Below are positions 8,963-17,548 of a DNA stretch of 64,000 nt, in pieces; position 1 is the stretch's first letter; each line of letters starts with the position of its first letter. Position numbers and translations under genes: made by a program. The DNA is from Pseudomonas sp. Irchel s3h14 (lineage in GTDB: Bacteria > Pseudomonadota > Gammaproteobacteria > Pseudomonadales > Pseudomonadaceae): the NCBI RefSeq assembly GCF_900187425.1, contig NZ_FYDJ01000012.1:119412-183411 (forward strand). Reading direction: 5' to 3'. Below the pieces are notes generated by a model. That model saw only the letters and a program-made list of their open reading frames with translations. It ran no database searches and was not told the DNA's origin.

Positions 8963-10282
8963 TTAGAAGACATTGAGCGGGTAGTCGACGATCACCCGGT
9001 ATTCATCGGTGTCCTGATCCAGCGCGCCGTAGCCGTTGCCGCCACGGTTGGTCGCCCATTGCAGGCGCAGTGCGAGGTTTTTGGCCTTGCCGCCCTGAAC
9101 CACATACTTGAGATCAATGTCGCGTTCCCAGTGCCTGGCGTTTTTGCCGTCAGCGCTGTACCACGAGGCATAACCGGGGCTGTCCGGGTCAACCTTGGTC
9201 AGGTCCAGCTCGCCCTTGGAGTAAGAGACCGCCGAGGTCAGGCCGGGCAGGCCGAGCCCGACAAAGTCGTAGGCGTACTTGAGTTTCCATGAGCGTTCGT
9301 TCGGGCCGTTGAAGTCCGAATACTGCTGGGAATTGTCGAGGTAGACGCTGTCACCCTGGCTGATGTAGTCGAACGGCGTGTTGCCGTTGACCCGCTGATA
9401 CGCGGCGGTAACGCTGTGATTGCCCACACCGACGGTGAAATGCAGGCTGTACGTGTTGTTGTCGATGTTGCCCAGCAGCGCATTGCCGGTGTCTTGCGTG
9501 TGATAGGCGTGCAGACCCGGGTTGAGGCTGACCAGATCATTCAGCGCGTAGGTGTAGTCCAGATCGTAGTAATACTGGTTCCAGATGTCCTTGAGCTCGG
9601 AAGCATAGAGACTGCTGGTCAACCCCGGTAGACCGCTCCAGGCCACGCCGGCCCAGTTCAGGTGCCGGCTTTCGTCGCCGTCGGCCAGGCTGCCGTAGGA
9701 CGTGCCGATTCGGGTGTGTCCACTCTGGTTGTAAGGCTTGGTGAAACTTGCCTGACCACCTTCAATCATCCAGCCGTCAAAACTGTGGTTGGTCAGGCTG
9801 ACGCCGCGAAAGGTCTGGGGCAGCATGCGGGTTTCGCCGCCGGCGATCACCGGGTTGGTGAGGAACAAGTCACCGGCCTTCAGTTCGGTATCGAAGGCAC
9901 GCATTTTCAGGGTGCCGCCCGCCGTCGAGAACGAACCAGGTGCTTTGCCGTTGCCATCGCTGACCGGCAGGATGCTCGAATTATCAGTGCCGCCACCGCC
10001 GTCGAGCTTGAGCCCGAGCATGGCGTGGGCATCAACACCGAAACCGACGGTGCCTTGGGTGTAACCCGATTCGAAGAGGCCGAGGAAACCCTGGCCCCAT
10101 TCAATGTTGTCGTCCGTCTGCTGCAGGCGGTTGCGGTTCATGTAGTAGTTACGGGCGTTGAGGTTGAGGCTCGAGCCTTCAATAAAACCTTCGGCGTTTG
10201 AGTCGTCTGCGGCGTGAGCAGCAGGCGCCACCGTTGCAGCGATTGCAATGAATAACGGGCTGAATCTAAGAGGGAAACGCAC
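8963..10282 (-). CDS. OprD-family outer-membrane porin
   Basis: This is a substrate-specific porin of the Occ/OprD family, an 18-strand barrel that takes up basic amino acids or small carboxylates. The 439-residue precursor has a signal peptide ending AATVAPAAHA. Then come the family's N-terminal FIEGSSLNLNARNYYMNRN, FLGLFESGYTQGTVGFGVDAHAM (quoted in two parts: FLGLFESGYTQGT and VGFGVDAHAM), the DLFLTNPVIAGGETRMLPQT segment and a C-terminal EYRVIVDYPLNVF strand. I chose the GTG at 10280-10282 because AAGGAG precedes it and it gives a clean signal peptide; an in-frame TTG at 10306 lies upstream of that site. The substrate cannot be told from sequence. It is monocistronic, with terminators on both sides. 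Confidence 0.93.
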   Translation of the reverse strand: MRFPLRFSPLFIAIAATVAPAAHAADDSNAEGFIEGSSLNLNARNYYMNRNRLQQTDDNIEWGQGFLGLFESGYTQGTVGFGVDAHAMLGLKLDGGGGTDNSSILPVSDGNGKAPGSFSTAGGTLKMRAFDTELKAGDLFLTNPVIAGGETRMLPQTFRGVSLTNHSFDGWMIEGGQASFTKPYNQSGHTRIGTSYGSLADGDESRHLNWAGVAWSGLPGLTSSLYASELKDIWNQYYYDLDYTYALNDLVSLNPGLHAYHTQDTGNALLGNIDNNTYSLHFTVGVGNHSVTAAYQRVNGNTPFDYISQGDSVYLDNSQQYSDFNGPNERSWKLKYAYDFVGLGLPGLTSAVSYSKGELDLTKVDPDSPGYASWYSADGKNARHWERDIDLKYVVQGGKAKNLALRLQWATNRGGNGYGALDQDTDEYRVIVDYPLNVF

Positions 10283-10383
10283 TAGCGGTAAAGCTCCTTG
10301 GGTCAACTAAGAGCCTCATTGTTTTGAGACTCCGGATGTTTCTTGTTAGGGAAGACGAACTGAAGCTGTTTAAAACCACAACG

Positions 10384-10412
10384 AAAAAAAGCCGCTGATA
10401 GCAGCGGCTTTG
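10384..10412 (-). terminator. Terminator between the small secreted protein gene and the porin gene
   Basis: Stem GCCGCTG/CAGCGGC with a 4-nt loop (ATAG). The A run at 10384-10390 gives a U tract on the minus strand, 66 bp beyond the stop of the small gene. Confidence 0.8.
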
Positions 10413-10477
10413 AAGACAATTTTTCAAAGGAAAGAGCCGATGAAAAGTGTCGAGGGAAACAGAGCGATACTTAATAG

Positions 10478-10702
10478 TCAGCTGTCTTTCTCAACCCGTT
10501 GCTGGGCTTGAGTGGTGGACGCTTGAGGGGTTTGCGCAGCTTCCTGAGCCTTGGCCGTCATTTCGCTCTGATACTGTTCGAATGCAGCAGCGCGTGCGGA
10601 ATTTTGCGCGACGAACGTCTGCGACTCTTCAGCGATGGCGAACGGAGACAGAAACAAAGAGGACAAAACGAAAGCGCTGGCAATACCCATAGTGTTGGAC
10701 AT
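10478..10702 (-). CDS. Small exported protein of unknown function
   Basis: The 74-residue product is not recognised as a named family. It has a clear signal peptide (MSNTMGIASAFVLSSLF then SPFAIA) followed by a mature part of about 50 residues rich in Ala, Gln and Glu (EESQTFVAQNSARAAAFEQY). The mature part looks helical and has no Cys. The ATG at 10702 is preferred over one eight codons upstream because GAAGG lies eight bases before it. It is flanked by its own terminator, which argues for an independent, expressed gene. A periplasmic location is inferred. Confidence 0.75.
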   Translation of the reverse strand: MSNTMGIASAFVLSSLFLSPFAIAEESQTFVAQNSARAAAFEQYQSEMTAKAQEAAQTPQASTTQAQQRVEKDS

Positions 10703-10821
10703 CTTTAAAACCTTCTTGCTTGGCAAGTGCTGTTTGGTGCGGCAAAGATAAGGGGGATTGGAGAGTGGAAAAAGAGCGGATTCATGAAAGGACTGTTGCG
10801 CTTAAGGCAACAGTGGCGCGC

Positions 10822-10934
10822 TGATCGTTCCCACGCTCTGCGTGGGAATGCCTCAACGGACGCTCTGCGTTCGGCTTGGGATGGGACGCGGAGCGTCCCT
10901 GGCTGCATTCCCACGCGGAGCGTGGGAACGATCA
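10822..10934. repeat. 113-bp palindromic repeat, copy 2
   Basis: Terminal inverted repeats of 30 bp (TGATCGTTCCCACGCTCTGC...) differ at one stem position (CTCTG against CGGAG). The inner part is the reverse complement of copy 1 at 7211-7325 with a few substitutions. Its right end lies two bases past the TAG stop of the sensor kinase gene. Confidence 0.85.
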
Positions 10935-10936
10935 AT

Positions 10937-12301
10937 CTAAACGGGGAGGTGGATACCGAAGGTATTCATACCGTGATCACTGCGCACAAACACATCCCCG
11001 CCGTGCATCAGTGCAATCGCCTTGACGATCGCCAACCCCAACCCATGGTTGTTGCCACTGTTGCTGCGCGACGCATCGACCCGATAAAAACGCTCAAACA
11101 ACCTCGGCAAATGCTCGCTGGCAATCGGCGACCCTGGGTTCGCAACCCCGATGCTGACCTGATGCTCCTCAACTTCGATCCGTACCTCAATCACCTGCCC
11201 AGGCTCGGTGTGCTGAACCGCATTGCTTAGCAGATTAATCAACGCCCGGCGCAGATGAGCAATCTCGATCCGCACCTGCGCGTCACCACTGACCTGCACC
11301 TGAACCTGCGCGTCTTCAAGAATGAAATCCAGATACTCCAGCGTCGTCGCCACTTCGTCAGCCAGCGAGGTGGAGGTCAGTTTGGTGGCTTTGCTGCCCT
11401 GGTCCGCGCTGGCGAGGAACAGCATGTCATTGATGATCGAGCGCAGTCGCTCAAGCTCTTCAAGGTTCGATTGCAGCACTTCAAAATAGTGTTCGGCGGA
11501 TCGCCCGCGGGTCAGCGCCACCTGGGTCTGGCCAATCAGGTTGGTCAGGGGCGAGCGCAGCTCATGGGCCACGTCCGCATTGAACGACTCAAGGCGCGAG
11601 TAAGCCTGTTCGACCCGCTCCAGTGTCGAGTTGAACGAGTTGACGAACTGATTCAGTTCCGGCGGCAGCGGCGACAATTGCAGGCGGCCGGACAACAGCG
11701 GTGGGGCCAGCCGCTGGGCTTCCTGGGACAATTTGATCAGCGGTTTGAGGCCGATCCGCGCCACCCAATAACCGAGGGCCGACGCCAGCAACACGCCGAT
11801 GATCGCCAGGCTGATCAGGGCAATCAGCAGATGATGTTGAGTCTGCAGAAACGTCTCGGTGTCGATGCCGATCATGAAGCGTAACGGCGGGCGTTGATCC
11901 TTGGCCGGGAATTGGCTGACCAGCACTTTCAGTGGATAAGGCTGATCCGGCAATTGCATGTCGCGCATGCCCAGCGGGCCTTCGGCAAAGGCGCGGATTT
12001 GCGGCGTCAGGTTGCCGTACTCATAGTGCGGATCACCGCTGATGATCCAGAAGCTGATGCGCTTGTCTTCTTCTCCGAGCAGCTTGAGCTTGTTGTTGAT
12101 CTTCACCCAATGCTCGGGCGTGCCGTAACGCCCGACGGTGGATTCGAGCACGCTGTAGCGCGCGTCCAGTTCAGCCTCGGGCAACAAACCCAGACCTTTA
12201 TCGACCTGTTGATAAAGCGCCCAGCCGATCAACAAAAACACCAAAAGCGCCACCAGCGTGAACATCCCGCTCAGGCGCAGCGCAATAGAATTACTGGACA
12301 C
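10937..12301 (-). CDS. Sensor histidine kinase of the efflux operon (heavy-metal type)
   Basis: This is the inner-membrane kinase of a two-component pair, 454 residues, resembling CopS/CusS/IrlS kinases. Membrane segments lie near residues 11-31 and 157-180 around a periplasmic sensor region of about 125 residues. HAMP, the H-box FNADVAHELRSPLTNLIGQ (His near 246), the N-box LINLLSNAVQHTEPG and the G-box NHGLGLAIV follow. The GTG at 12299-12301 (MSSNSIALRLSG) is chosen because it overlaps the end of the response regulator gene by 11 bp, the usual coupling for such pairs. The signal is unknown; metal sensing is only suggested by family. Confidence 0.9.
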   Translation of the reverse strand: MSSNSIALRLSGMFTLVALLVFLLIGWALYQQVDKGLGLLPEAELDARYSVLESTVGRYGTPEHWVKINNKLKLLGEEDKRISFWIISGDPHYEYGNLTPQIRAFAEGPLGMRDMQLPDQPYPLKVLVSQFPAKDQRPPLRFMIGIDTETFLQTQHHLLIALISLAIIGVLLASALGYWVARIGLKPLIKLSQEAQRLAPPLLSGRLQLSPLPPELNQFVNSFNSTLERVEQAYSRLESFNADVAHELRSPLTNLIGQTQVALTRGRSAEHYFEVLQSNLEELERLRSIINDMLFLASADQGSKATKLTSTSLADEVATTLEYLDFILEDAQVQVQVSGDAQVRIEIAHLRRALINLLSNAVQHTEPGQVIEVRIEVEEHQVSIGVANPGSPIASEHLPRLFERFYRVDASRSNSGNNHGLGLAIVKAIALMHGGDVFVRSDHGMNTFGIHLPV

Positions 12302-12968
12302 TACGGCTCTCCAGCACATAACCCATGCCACGAATCGTGTGCAGCAGTTTCTCTTCGAACGGCCCGTCGAGTTTTGCTCGCAAGCGTTTGATCGCGACTT
12401 CGACGACGTTGGCATCGCTGTCGAAATTGATGTCCCAGACCATTTCTGCGATGGCGGTTTTCGACAGGATTTCACCCTGACGGCGGGCCAGTACACTCAG
12501 CAGCGAGAACTCCTTGGCGGTCAGGTCCAGGCGCGTGCCGGCGCGGGTGGCTTTGCGGCTGATCAAATCTATCCACAGGTCGGCGATGCTCACCTGCACC
12601 GGTTCGTGACCACCGCTGCGACGCGTCAGTGCTTGCAGGCGTGCCACCAGTTCGAGAAAGGAAAACGGTTTGCCGAGGTAATCGTCGGCACCGTCGCGCA
12701 GGCCTTTGATGCGATCTTCCACACGCTCGCGGGCGGTGAGCATGATCACCGGGGTTTGCTTGCGCGCACGCAACGCGCGCAGTACGCCGAAGCCGTCGAG
12801 GCCCGGCAGCATGACGTCGAGGACGATCACCGCGTAGTCGCTTTCCAGCGCCAGGTGCAGGCCTTCGACGCCGTCGCGCGCCAGGTCCACGGTGTAACCC
12901 TGTTCCGTCAGGCCGCGGTGCAGATAATCCGCGGTTTTTTCTTCGTCTTCGATAATCAGAACGCGCAT
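12291..12968 (-). CDS. OmpR-family response regulator of the efflux operon
   Basis: The 225-residue DNA-binding regulator pairs with the following kinase. The receiver domain has MRVLIIEDEEK, phospho-acceptor Asp51 in VLDVMLPGLDGFGVLR, and the conserved LGKPF lysine. The C-terminal winged helix shows LTAKEFSLLSVLARR and VVEVAIKRLRAKLD followed by TIRGMGYVLE, as in CopR/CzcR/IrlR. It begins 9 bp after the RND pump gene, so it belongs to the same operon and probably controls it. Palindromes upstream of the operon at 17275-17302 and 17328-17347 are candidate targets. Confidence 0.93.
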   Translation of the reverse strand: MRVLIIEDEEKTADYLHRGLTEQGYTVDLARDGVEGLHLALESDYAVIVLDVMLPGLDGFGVLRALRARKQTPVIMLTARERVEDRIKGLRDGADDYLGKPFSFLELVARLQALTRRSGGHEPVQVSIADLWIDLISRKATRAGTRLDLTAKEFSLLSVLARRQGEILSKTAIAEMVWDINFDSDANVVEVAIKRLRAKLDGPFEEKLLHTIRGMGYVLESRSVQ

Positions 12969-12977
12969 GACCCCGCC

Positions 12978-15900
12978 TCAGTCTGTGGTCGCCAGTGCCG
13001 GCAATGGCTCTGGTTTGGGCCTATGGAATAGCCGCTCAAGCCACAAGTATATGACCGGAGTGGTGAACAACGTCAGCGCCTGGCTCACCAGCAAGCCGCC
13101 GACCACCGCGATTCCCAAGGGCTGGCGCAATTCGGCGCCGGTGCCGTAACCGAGCATCAGCGGCAGGGCGCCGAGCAGGGCGGCGAGGGTGGTCATGATG
13201 ATCGGCCGGAACCGCGTCATACACGCCTCATAGATCGCCTCTTCGGGAGGCAAACCACGGTTGCGTTGGGCGTCCAGCGCGAAGTCGATCATCAGAATGC
13301 CGTTCTTCTTGACGATCCCGATCAGCAACACCAGCCCGATCAGCGCCATGATCGAAAAGTCCTGGCCGCAGATCCATAGCATGATCACCGCCCCGAGCCC
13401 CGCTGAGGGCAGGGTCGAGATGATCGTCAGCGGGTGCACGAAGCTCTCGTAGAGCACGCCAAGAATGATGTACACCGCCACTAGCGCCGCCAGAATCAGC
13501 CACGGCTGGCTGGCCAGTGAACTCTGGAACGCCTGGGCCGCGCCCTGGAAATTACCGCTGATGGCCGTCGGCATGCCGATGTCGGTCTTGGCCTGGTTGA
13601 GCATGATCACCGCATCGCCCAACGCGACGCCGGGCGCGAGGTTGAACGACAGGTTGGCCGCCGGGAACATCCCGTCGTGAGCGATGGACAACGGGCCGAT
13701 GGTTGGCGCATCGAATTTCGCCAGGGCCGACAGCGGCACCATTTCCCCGCTCAGCGGCGAGCGCAGGTAAAAATAGTTGAGGCTTTCGGCCTTGCCGCGC
13801 TGCTTGGTGTCCAGTTCCAGAATCACGTTGTACTGGTTGGTCTGGGTCTGGAACTCATTGATCTGCCGCTGGCCGAAGGCGTCGTACAACGCTTCGTCGA
13901 CATCGCTGGCGGTCAGGCCGAAACGCGCGGCGGCGCTGCGGTCGATGCTGATGTGGGTGATGCTGCCACCCAGTTGCAGGTCGTTGGAAATGTCACGGAA
14001 CGCCGGGTTGGCGCGCAGTTTTTCCGTCAGGCGCTGGGTCCAGGTGCTCAGGAGTGCCCCGTCGTTGCTCTTGAGCACGTATTGGTACTGCGCGCGGCTC
14101 GGACCGGAGCTGAGGTTGATGTCTTGCCCGGCACGCAGATACAGCACGATGCCCGGGACTTTCATCAGTTGCGGGCGAATCCGGTCGATGAACTGGCTGG
14201 CGGACACATCGCGGTCACCGCGTTTTTTCAGGGAGATCCAGAAGCGGCCGTTGGCGATGGTCTGGTTGCTGCCCGAAACGCCAACCGAATGTGAGAACGT
14301 CTCGACAGCGGGGTCGGCGGCGACGATCTCGGCCATCGCCAGGTGTTTTTTCACCATGTCGCCGTAGGAAATATCGGCGGCTGCTTCGGTGGTGCCGAGG
14401 ACGAAACCGGTGTCCTGTACCGGGAAGAAACCTTTCGGAATGAAAATGTACCCGGCGACCGCCAGACCGAGGGACAGGCCGAACACACCGATCATCAATT
14501 TCTGATGGGCGAGGGCGCGGCGCAGGCCTTTCTCGTACAGCGCCAGCAAGCGTTCGCCAAAACCCGGTTTGCCGTGGGCGTGATGCACCGGCGCGCGCAT
14601 GAACAACGCCGCCAGGGTCGGCGCCAGCGTCAGGGACACCACCACGGAAATCATGATGGTCGAGGTGGCGGTCAGGGCGAATTCCTTGAACAGCCGCCCG
14701 ACCACGCCGCCCATGAACAACAGCGGAATGAACGCCGCCACCAGCGAGAAGCTGATCGAGACAACGGTAAAACCGATCTCGCCGGCACCCTTGATCGCCG
14801 CCTCGCGCATGCCGTCGCCGGCCTCCAGGTGGCGGTGAATGTTTTCCACCACCACAATCGCATCGTCCACCACAAACCCGACGGACACCACGATCGCCAC
14901 CAGTGTCAGGTTATTCAGACTGAAGCCCATGATGTACATCAGAGCAAAACTGGCGATCAGCGACACACCGAGCACCGACGCCACGATCAGGGTCGCCGAC
15001 AACTGCCGCAGGAACAGCGCCATCACCGCCACCACCAGCAGGATCGCGATCAGCAGGGTGACTTCCACTTCATGCAACGAAGCGCGGATGGTCTGGGTGC
15101 GGTCGATCAACACTTTGACCTGCACCGATGCCGGCAGCATGGCCTCCAGCGTCGGCAGGGCCGCTTGAATACGGTCGACGGTCTCGACGATGTTGGCCCC
15201 CGGTTGCCGGAAAATCACCAGGTTCACCCCCGGCTGACCGTCAGCCCAGGCCTGGATGTAGGCGTCTTCCGAACCGTTGACGACTTTGGCCACATCCTTG
15301 AGATGAACCGGTGCGCCGTCCTTGTAGGAAACAATCAGCTGACCGTATTCCTGGGGGTGGAACAATTGGTCGTTGGTGGACAAGGTCGAAATGCTCGACT
15401 CGCCGTACAGCGCACCCTTGGCCAGGTTGAGGCTGGTCTGCTGGATCGCCAGGCGAATGTCCGCCAGGGTCAGGCCAATGGCGGCGAGTTTGTCCGCCGA
15501 GGCCTGCACGCGGATCGCCGGACGTTGCTGACCGGTGATGTTGATATTACCTACGCCGTCGATCTGGCTGATCTGACGGGCGAGCAGGGTTTCCACCAGG
15601 TCACTGACCTCGGTGCCGGGCATTTGCGGCGAGTTGATGCTGAGGATCAGCACCGGGCTGTCGGCCGGGTTGACCTTCCTCCAGTTCGGCAGGTTTGGCA
15701 TGTCTTTGGGCAGTTTGCCGGCGGCGGTGTTAATCGCGGCCTGGACTTCCTGCGCGGCGGTGTCGATGCTTTTGTCGAGGGTGAATTGCAGGGTCAGAAT
15801 GGTCGAGCCCAAGGCGCTGCTCGAGGTCATCTGAGTCATGCCGGGAATGGCACTGAATTGCACTTCAAGCGGCGTGGCCACCGACGAGGCCATGGTTTCG

Positions 15901-16079
15901 GGGTTGGCGCCGGGCAGTTGCGCAGCCACCTGGATGGTCGGGAATTCCGCTTCCGGCAGTGGTGCAATCGGCAGCCGCGGAAAAGCGATTACCCCGAGCA
16001 ACACCAAGGCAAAGGTCAGCAGGACCGTCGCCACCGGATGATCGATGCACCACGCGGAAACCGAGCCATGTCCCTTCAT
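12978..16079 (-). CDS. RND efflux pump permease (AcrB/MdtC type)
   Basis: The product is a 1033-residue inner-membrane proton-driven exporter of the HAE1 class, expected to form a trimer with a membrane fusion protein and an outer-membrane channel. It starts with CIDHPVATVLLTFALVLLG and carries the family's duplicated pattern of 12 membrane segments with two large periplasmic loops. TM4 contains the proton-relay pair DD in VGFVVDDAIVVVENIHRHL, and GIVKKNGILMIDFAL is the repeat in the second half. Within HAE1 it looks most like MdtB/MdtC/MuxB. It overlaps the fusion-protein gene by ATGA. No outer-membrane factor gene is in the operon. Confidence 0.95.
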   Translation of the reverse strand: MKGHGSVSAWCIDHPVATVLLTFALVLLGVIAFPRLPIAPLPEAEFPTIQVAAQLPGANPETMASSVATPLEVQFSAIPGMTQMTSSSALGSTILTLQFTLDKSIDTAAQEVQAAINTAAGKLPKDMPNLPNWRKVNPADSPVLILSINSPQMPGTEVSDLVETLLARQISQIDGVGNINITGQQRPAIRVQASADKLAAIGLTLADIRLAIQQTSLNLAKGALYGESSISTLSTNDQLFHPQEYGQLIVSYKDGAPVHLKDVAKVVNGSEDAYIQAWADGQPGVNLVIFRQPGANIVETVDRIQAALPTLEAMLPASVQVKVLIDRTQTIRASLHEVEVTLLIAILLVVAVMALFLRQLSATLIVASVLGVSLIASFALMYIMGFSLNNLTLVAIVVSVGFVVDDAIVVVENIHRHLEAGDGMREAAIKGAGEIGFTVVSISFSLVAAFIPLLFMGGVVGRLFKEFALTATSTIMISVVVSLTLAPTLAALFMRAPVHHAHGKPGFGERLLALYEKGLRRALAHQKLMIGVFGLSLGLAVAGYIFIPKGFFPVQDTGFVLGTTEAAADISYGDMVKKHLAMAEIVAADPAVETFSHSVGVSGSNQTIANGRFWISLKKRGDRDVSASQFIDRIRPQLMKVPGIVLYLRAGQDINLSSGPSRAQYQYVLKSNDGALLSTWTQRLTEKLRANPAFRDISNDLQLGGSITHISIDRSAAARFGLTASDVDEALYDAFGQRQINEFQTQTNQYNVILELDTKQRGKAESLNYFYLRSPLSGEMVPLSALAKFDAPTIGPLSIAHDGMFPAANLSFNLAPGVALGDAVIMLNQAKTDIGMPTAISGNFQGAAQAFQSSLASQPWLILAALVAVYIILGVLYESFVHPLTIISTLPSAGLGAVIMLWICGQDFSIMALIGLVLLIGIVKKNGILMIDFALDAQRNRGLPPEEAIYEACMTRFRPIIMTTLAALLGALPLMLGYGTGAELRQPLGIAVVGGLLVSQALTLFTTPVIYLWLERLFHRPKPEPLPALATTD

Positions 16080-17236
16080 GGTTTCGGCTCCGATTGCACC
16101 ACTTGCGGTGGGTCGGTCACTACCTGCACGGTCGAGCCAGGTTTGAGCCGCGACTGGCCGTCGCTGACCAGCACATCGCCCGGTTTCACGCCTTTGATGA
16201 GGTCCTGGCCGCTGCCTTGATAAACCATCTGCACCTGAACGGCTTCGACCTTGTCGCCATTGACCCGGTAGACGAAATGTTGATCGAGCCCGCGTTGTAC
16301 GACAGTGGGTGGCACCACCAGCGCATCCTTATCCAGCGCCGTCTGAATCTTTACCGTGACCAGCAGGCCCGGCCAGAGCTTCTGCCCGGGGTTGTCGAAT
16401 TCAGCCTTGGCGCGAATGGTCCCGGTGTTGGCGTTGATCTGGTTGTCGATCAGGGTCAAATGACCTTCGCCGAGCAGATTGCCGGTTTCGCCGTCAGTGT
16501 CGGCGCCGATGTAGGCCTTCACTTTTGCACGTTGTGGGTCGCCGATCAGCCCCTGCAGGGTCGGCAGCATGTGCTGTGGCAGGGAGAACTCCACGGCGAT
16601 CGGGTCGATCTGGGTCACCGTGAACAGGCCTTGAGCGTCGGTCATGCGCAGGAAGTTGCCTTCGTCCACCGTGCGAATACCGACGCGACCAGTGACTGGA
16701 GAGCGAATCTGTGTGTAGGAGAGCTGCACCTGTGCGGCGTCGATCGAGGCCTGGTTACCTTGGGCGGTGGCTTTGAGTTGGTTGACCAACGCCTGTTGCT
16801 GGTCATAAGTCTGTTTGGAAACGCCGTCGTCCACGCTCAATAGCTTGTAGCGTTTGAGGTTGACCTGCGCGACTTGCAGTTGCGCCTGGCTTTCGCCGAG
16901 TTGCGCTCGTGCCTGATCGAGGCTGGCGCGGATCGAGCGGTCGTCGATGGTGGCGAGCAGGTCACCTTTGTTCACCAGTTGGCCTTCCTTGACCAGGATT
17001 TTGGTGAGGATGCCGTCGATTTGCGGACGCACTACCACGCTGTGCAGCGACAGCACCGAGCCGATGCCGCTGACGTAGCGGGGGACATCTTTTTCGACGA
17101 CGTTCACTACCCGAACGGGGATCGCAGAGGGCGCGGTCAGTTTGGTGGTAGCGGGCTTGATGGCGTACCACAGGCCCAGCGCTGCCAGAACGATCAGAAG
17201 GGCTGCGAGCAGGGCGGAGTTTTTCTGAATTCGCAT
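16076..17236 (-). CDS. RND efflux membrane fusion protein (MdtA type)
   Basis: The 386-residue periplasmic adaptor is anchored by an N-terminal membrane segment (SALLAALLIVLAALGLWYAI). Visible parts are the barrel/lipoyl motif VVVRPQIDGILTKILVKEGQ, a coiled-coil hairpin (ASLDQARAQLGESQAQLQVA), the second lipoyl half YTQIRSPVTGRVGIRTVDEG, and a C-terminal membrane-proximal domain. It is the first gene of the four-gene operon and is translationally coupled to the pump. A 28-bp inverted repeat lies 38 bp upstream of the ATG. The substrate is unknown. Confidence 0.94.
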   Translation of the reverse strand: MRIQKNSALLAALLIVLAALGLWYAIKPATTKLTAPSAIPVRVVNVVEKDVPRYVSGIGSVLSLHSVVVRPQIDGILTKILVKEGQLVNKGDLLATIDDRSIRASLDQARAQLGESQAQLQVAQVNLKRYKLLSVDDGVSKQTYDQQQALVNQLKATAQGNQASIDAAQVQLSYTQIRSPVTGRVGIRTVDEGNFLRMTDAQGLFTVTQIDPIAVEFSLPQHMLPTLQGLIGDPQRAKVKAYIGADTDGETGNLLGEGHLTLIDNQINANTGTIRAKAEFDNPGQKLWPGLLVTVKIQTALDKDALVVPPTVVQRGLDQHFVYRVNGDKVEAVQVQMVYQGSGQDLIKGVKPGDVLVSDGQSRLKPGSTVQVVTDPPQVVQSEPKP

Positions 17237-17274
17237 GCGAGTGGGGCGCCGGGGCTGGGTGGTTGGAGCTTTTT

Positions 17275-17302
17275 CAGGTTTATACCTTCCTTTATAAACC
17301 TG
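17275..17302 (-). promoter_or_regulatory. 28-bp inverted repeat upstream of the efflux operon
   Basis: Perfect 10-bp arms CAGGTTTATA/TATAAACCTG surround an 8-bp spacer. Its position, 38 bp before the fusion-protein start, fits an operator for the operon's own response regulator. An RNA hairpin in the leader is the alternative. Confidence 0.55.
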
Positions 17303-17327
17303 TTCGCCCGTCAGGAAGGTGACTGCT

Positions 17328-17347
17328 AACTGACGGCACTGTCAGTT
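17328..17347 (-). promoter_or_regulatory. Second inverted repeat upstream of the efflux operon
   Basis: Arms AACTGAC/GTCAGTT (7 bp, perfect) are separated by 6 bp. The spacing resembles binding sites of CopR-like regulators, but no consensus was matched by computation. Confidence 0.4.
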
Positions 17348-17376
17348 TGGACCTCTGCAGATCGACGCCGATCCCT

Positions 17377-17423
17377 TGTAGCTGCCGGAGGCTGCGATCT
17401 TTTGATCTTGGCGGCAGGTAGCC
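17377..17423. repeat. Degenerate REP pair
   Basis: GTAGCTGCCGGAGGCTGCGA resembles the arm of the REP pair at 21861-21966. A decayed opposite arm (GGCGGCAGGTAGCC) follows about 10 bp later. Confidence 0.5.
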
Positions 17424-17548
17424 GACCAAGACACAAAACCCGACGGACTCGCTTACGGCTTGAAGCTTGCTGCTTCCGACACAGGTATACTGCCGCCTTT
17501 CGCGGCTCGCTGACCGGGCCCGACTCTATTGCATCACCCGGAGCTTTC

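Larger units (their letters stand above)
17237..17548. other. Divergent intergenic region upstream of the efflux operon
   Basis: The 312-bp region has no convincing ORF. It holds two inverted repeats upstream of the efflux operon (17275-17302 and 17328-17347), a degenerate REP pair (about 17377-17423, GTAGCTGCCGGAGGCTGCG), and the leader of the small plus-strand gene at 17549. Confidence 0.7.

Noticed and set aside
12978..16079. Calling the RND operon a heavy-metal (Czc/Cus) exporter because of its kinase type
   Set aside because: The pump has the HAE1/Mdt pattern (DD relay in TM4, VENIHRHL) rather than the heavy-metal CzcA pattern.
14343..16220. A 625-residue plus-strand frame across the RND pump gene
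   Set aside because: Opposite a clear 1033-residue pump with full family motifs; the product is His/Arg/Gln-rich noise.
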